A stretch of DNA of 9,755 nt from JAYRWN01 sp041917975 (lineage in GTDB: Bacteria > Bacteroidota > Bacteroidia > Chitinophagales > Saprospiraceae), in assembly GCA_041917975.1 (NCBI GenBank), contig JAYRWN010000138.1:1-9755 (forward strand). Direction: 5' to 3'. Made by a program: the position numbers and the translations under genes. Position 1 is the first letter of the stretch; each line of letters opens with the position of its first letter. Positions 7,295-9,755 of the stretch are shown here, one piece after another. The notes beneath the pieces are model-generated. The model did no database searches, had not been told where the DNA came from, and saw only the letters and a program-made list of their open reading frames with translations.

Positions 7295-8871
7295 TGAGCA
7301 TGTTTGGAATAACCTGGGTGGATTCACTCATTATTGTTTGGTACTTTATTATTTTATTGATCATCGGCTTTTCTTTTTATTCCCGCACACATACAGAATC
7401 AGAGTTGTTTTTAGCTGGTCGACGATTGACCTGGCCGGCCATAGGATTCAGTTTATTTGCCACCAATATTTCCAGCACGACCATGATCGGTTTGGCCGGT
7501 TCGGCTTATGTATACGGTGTAGCGGTTTCTTCTTATGAATGGATGGCCACCCTGGTATTAATATTTGGGGTTTTATTCATTTTCCCATTCTATTTCCATC
7601 ACCGCATTTCAACGATTCCCGAATTTTTGGAAAAGCGCTTTAATGTGGCCATTAGGCGGTATGTGTCCATGTTTACCATTTTATTAAGTGTGGTGATCGA
7701 CATTGCCGCATCTTTATATGCTGGGGCTTTATTAATTGCAATTTTTCTTCCCGGGACTAATATTTGGATTACCTGCTTTGTTTTGGCCGTTTTAGCCGGG
7801 CTTTATACGGCAGGTGGGGGATTGGCGGCTGTGGTTTACACAGATATTTTGCAGGCGGTTTTGATCATCATGGCCGGTACCATTTTATCATTTGCCGTAT
7901 TCAGCCAATATGATTTTTCCTGGACAGCAGCTACTGATGGCTTACAAGAACTCCATCTACAAATATTTCGCCCCGCGCATGATTCTTTTTTACCATGGAC
8001 TGGCATTGTCCTGGGCTTGCCTTTACTCAGTTTTTATGTTTGGATCATCAATCAATACATCGTTCAAAGAATTCTGGGCGCAAAAAACATTAACCATGCC
8101 CGTTGGGGAGCTTTATTTGGCGCTTCATTGAAACTATTGGTTTTATTTATTATGGTTATCCCAGGATTAATGGCTATCAATTTACTGCCTGAACTGGAAA
8201 ATCCGGATATGGTGTTTCCGACGCTGGTCAAAGAGTTATTACCCCCGGGAGTGTTGGGTATCATGTTAGCCGGCGTTTTAGCCGCCATCATGTCCAGTTT
8301 GGATTCAGCGCTAAATGCCGCCTCCACATTAATTGTTATCGATTTAATAAAACCCCGAAAACCACATCTGGAATCAAAACAACTGGCTAGAATTGGAAAA
8401 TCGATCACCTTGGGTTTGATGATCTTTGCCGGAGTCTGGGCGCCTTTCATTTCGTATTTTAGTGGGTTGTTTGACTATGTTCAAATTGCCCTGGCTTACC
8501 TCATTCCACCAGTAGTAACTGTCTTTCTGGCTGGAATCTTTTTGCCGGGCACTCACGGACGCAGTGCTTTGTGGACCATGGTTAGCGGGCATTTTTTCTC
8601 CGGGATTTTTATCATATTAACGCTTAACGATATTCTGACGGTCCATTATACGTTGATTACTTTTCTATTGTTTTTGATTTCTTGTTTTTCCATCTTTATT
8701 CTTAATCATCTTCTAAGCCCGGGTCAAGACGAACCCCAAGACCTCACGGCGCTCACCTGGATATATCGGCCGCAGGTCAAAGAGAATTCTGGCCATCGGT
8801 TATATGATCATAAGTTATTAAGTGTTATAATACTTTGTCTCTTATTATTGACAGTTTGGAAGTTTTTGTGA
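7294..8871 (+). CDS. Sodium:solute symporter (SSS/SLC5 family)
   Basis: This 525-residue inner-membrane protein couples sodium entry to solute uptake. Hydrophobic segments run throughout, consistent with 13-14 membrane helices, the last at about 508-523. Family marks are the first-helix motif FATNISSTTMIGLAG (55-69), the GGGLAAVVYTDILQA stretch (174-188), NQYIVQR (253-259) and the helix AGVLAAIMSSLDSALNAAST (326-345). The sodium-site residues known from vSGLT have counterparts at A56, I59, A331, S334 and S335, so sodium coupling is likely. A sugar or related polyol is a reasonable substrate given resemblance to the SGLT branch and a SusC gene downstream, but it cannot be read from the sequence. 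The ATG overlaps the regulator's stop codon by one base; a second Met at codon 3 is possible. The gene reads on the same strand as the SusC gene but is separated from it by more than 300 bp. Confidence 0.94.
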   Translation: MSMFGITWVDSLIIVWYFIILLIIGFSFYSRTHTESELFLAGRRLTWPAIGFSLFATNISSTTMIGLAGSAYVYGVAVSSYEWMATLVLIFGVLFIFPFYFHHRISTIPEFLEKRFNVAIRRYVSMFTILLSVVIDIAASLYAGALLIAIFLPGTNIWITCFVLAVLAGLYTAGGGLAAVVYTDILQAVLIIMAGTILSFAVFSQYDFSWTAATDGLQELHLQIFRPAHDSFLPWTGIVLGLPLLSFYVWIINQYIVQRILGAKNINHARWGALFGASLKLLVLFIMVIPGLMAINLLPELENPDMVFPTLVKELLPPGVLGIMLAGVLAAIMSSLDSALNAASTLIVIDLIKPRKPHLESKQLARIGKSITLGLMIFAGVWAPFISYFSGLFDYVQIALAYLIPPVVTVFLAGIFLPGTHGRSALWTMVSGHFFSGIFIILTLNDILTVHYTLITFLLFLISCFSIFILNHLLSPGQDEPQDLTALTWIYRPQVKENSGHRLYDHKLLSVIILCLLLLTVWKFL

Positions 8872-9074
8872 CCAGCTACACTATTTGGATTTATCTTAAA
8901 TACTTGGGCATTTGGCGGAGACTGGATGTAACAAAAATTTCTCTTTTTGACTGTATTGAAATTAAATTCCGGGCAACTGCCTATTTTTAAAACAATATTT
9001 TTGAATAAACGCTAAGTTAATGATGATTTGGCAACAACAATATCCTTCATGTTTTATTAAATTGGGAATAGAAA

Positions 9075-9096
9075 CTATTACAAAGCTATTACAAAG
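9075..9096. repeat. Perfect 11-bp tandem direct repeat (2 copies)
   Basis: CTATTACAAAG occurs twice without a gap, at 9075-9085 and 9086-9096, with no mismatch. The 11-bp period is about one turn of the DNA helix, so two proteins could bind the same face. It lies upstream of the SusC gene and could be part of its control region, by inference. Confidence 0.7.
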
Positions 9097-9119
9097 TTTT
9101 AATAAATATACAAAAATAA

Positions 9120-9141
9120 TAATGTATAAGTAATGTATAAA
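9120..9141. repeat. Second 11-bp tandem direct repeat (2 copies, one mismatch)
   Basis: TAATGTATAAG (9120-9130) is followed directly by TAATGTATAAA (9131-9141), matching at 10 of 11 positions. The unit differs from the repeat 45 bp upstream, but the period is the same. It sits immediately before the possible promoter of the SusC gene. In DNA this AT-rich, chance duplication is possible. Confidence 0.6.
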
Positions 9142-9171
9142 TTAGTGCTATAACACTTATTAGTACCTTTT
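9142..9171 (+). promoter_or_regulatory. Possible Bacteroidota-type promoter with overlapping dyad, for the SusC gene
   Basis: TTAG at 9142-9145 and TACCTTTT at 9164-9171 resemble the Bacteroidota -33 (TTTG) and -7 (TAnnTTTG) boxes with one mismatch each and 18 bases between them. An imperfect palindrome, AGTG-CTATAA-CACT at 9144-9157 (12 of 14 positions symmetric), overlaps the -33 side and could be an operator. Transcription would begin near 9178, ahead of the SusC start. Both boxes are imperfect, so this is tentative. Confidence 0.25.
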
Positions 9172-9299
9172 TCACCCATTTACAACAAAGTTTTTTAGAT
9201 ATAACATTTTATTTAATGAATATAAAAACCTACCTTGGTGCAAAATATTTATTTGCTGACCAAATTTTTCTGATGCCAAAAAATGTAAATCTACACCAG

Positions 9300-9755
9300 A
9301 TGAAAAGTTTTCACATTGACTTACCAAAGGTGCTTAGCTTAGCGGTGATGCTTTTGCTCACCTGTTTGGCTTGGGGCCAAAAAACTATTACCGGTACAGT
9401 AACGGACGAGCTAACTGATGAGCCGTTAATTGGTGCCAGTATATTGATTAAGGGAACGTCGACCGGTACGGTTACCGATATTGATGGTTCTTACTCGCTG
9501 AGTGCACAAGCTGAGGATGTACTTGTTTTTTCTTACACCGGTTACGAAAGCGTTGAGGTCACCGTAGGTGATCAATCTGTGGTTAATGTGGCTATGACTG
9601 CCGGAAGAAACCTGGAAGAAGTAACTGTCGTTGGTTATGGTACTTTCCGTTCCAGGGAGGTAACCAGCTCTATTGCTACCGTAAAAGCTGAAGAATTTAA
9701 CAAAGGTAACGTGACTAACCCGGCCAACCTGTTACAGGGTAAAGTGGCCGGTCTG
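9300..9755 (+). CDS. SusC/RagA-type TonB-dependent outer-membrane receptor, N-terminal part (cut by window end)
   Basis: Only the first 152 codons are present; the frame stays open to the last base, and full-length members are about 1,000 residues. The visible part has a signal peptide (about 1-27, core VLSLAVMLLLTCLAWG), a carboxypeptidase-regulatory-like beta-sandwich (about 28-100, starting TITGTVTDELTDEPLIGASI), the TonB-box-containing stretch with the SusC hallmark LEEVTVVGYGT (105-115), and the beginning of the plug domain (SSIATVKAEEFNKG to NLLQGKVAGL). Such receptors import glycans, peptides or other large nutrients across the outer membrane with energy from TonB, usually with a SusD lipoprotein encoded just downstream. 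In-frame ATGs also exist at 9216 and 9273; 9300 is chosen because it gives a normal-length signal peptide, whereas 9216 would add a 28-residue extension. No clear ribosome-binding site decides between them. Confidence 0.9.
   Translation, partial: MKSFHIDLPKVLSLAVMLLLTCLAWGQKTITGTVTDELTDEPLIGASILIKGTSTGTVTDIDGSYSLSAQAEDVLVFSYTGYESVEVTVGDQSVVNVAMTAGRNLEEVTVVGYGTFRSREVTSSIATVKAEEFNKGNVTNPANLLQGKVAGL

Larger units (their letters stand above)
8872..9299. other. AT-rich intergenic region upstream of the SusC gene
   Basis: This long non-coding stretch separates the symporter from the SusC/RagA gene. It holds a weak AT hairpin just after the symporter (CAAAAA at 8932-8937 with TTTTTG at 8944-8949), two pairs of 11-bp tandem repeats, an imperfect dyad at 9144-9157 and a possible promoter. 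No RNA gene or convincing small ORF was seen. The last 84 bases are in frame with the SusC gene and would be coding if it starts at the ATG at 9216. Confidence 0.6.

Noticed and set aside
8064..8450. 128-codon open frame on the minus strand inside the symporter gene
   Set aside because: It is a mirror of conserved symporter coding sequence and has no recognisable domain or own context.
8932..8949. CAAAAA/TTTTTG hairpin as symporter terminator
   Set aside because: The stem has a single G-C pair and no following T-tract, so it is too weak to call.
9248..9255. TTTATTTG as the -7 box of the SusC promoter
   Set aside because: The only upstream TTG lies 10 bases away, far from the usual spacing, and the site could lie inside the coding frame.

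Overview
The window looks like a chromosomal segment of a free-living Bacteroidota (Cytophagia/Saprospiria-like; the genus cannot be told from here). The evidence is moderately AT-rich DNA, sparse Shine-Dalgarno sequences, a SusC/RagA-type TonB-dependent receptor at the right edge, a class III cyclase with a periplasmic helical-repeat sensor, a membrane-anchored LuxR-like regulator of a type frequent in this phylum, and a divergent PEP carboxylase. I see no RNA gene, CRISPR array, insertion sequence or phage gene.

Layout. (1) At 49-2832 on + there are two genes 45 bp apart: an HD phosphohydrolase domain fused to a PycTM (Pycsar effector, formerly DUF5706) membrane domain, then a membrane-bound class III nucleotidyl cyclase. 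(2) A 168-bp gap with a small hairpin at 2883-2901 separates these from convergent genes. (3) At 3001-6498 on - an alpha/beta hydrolase of the monoacylglycerol lipase type (TTG start) lies upstream of ppc, phosphoenolpyruvate carboxylase. (4) After a 109-bp divergent gap, 6608-8871 on + holds a membrane-anchored coiled-coil/HTH regulator whose stop codon overlaps the start of a sodium:solute symporter gene. (5) A 428-bp AT-rich stretch with two pairs of 11-bp tandem repeats leads into a SusC/RagA gene cut off by the window end.

How the parts may work together. The first pair is the most interesting. It combines a cyclic-nucleotide maker with a protein that carries both a possible nucleotide-hydrolysing domain and an effector domain known from Pycsar anti-phage systems. 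However, the cyclase keeps the Lys/Asp pair of adenylate cyclases and has a receptor architecture, so it may be a cAMP signalling module, not a classical cCMP/cUMP Pycsar system. The regulator/symporter pair next to a SusC gene suggests nutrient uptake across both membranes, with the regulator controlling the symporter and possibly the SusC locus. PEP carboxylase supplies oxaloacetate to the TCA cycle. Its neighbour, the lipase-like hydrolase, has no obvious metabolic link to it.
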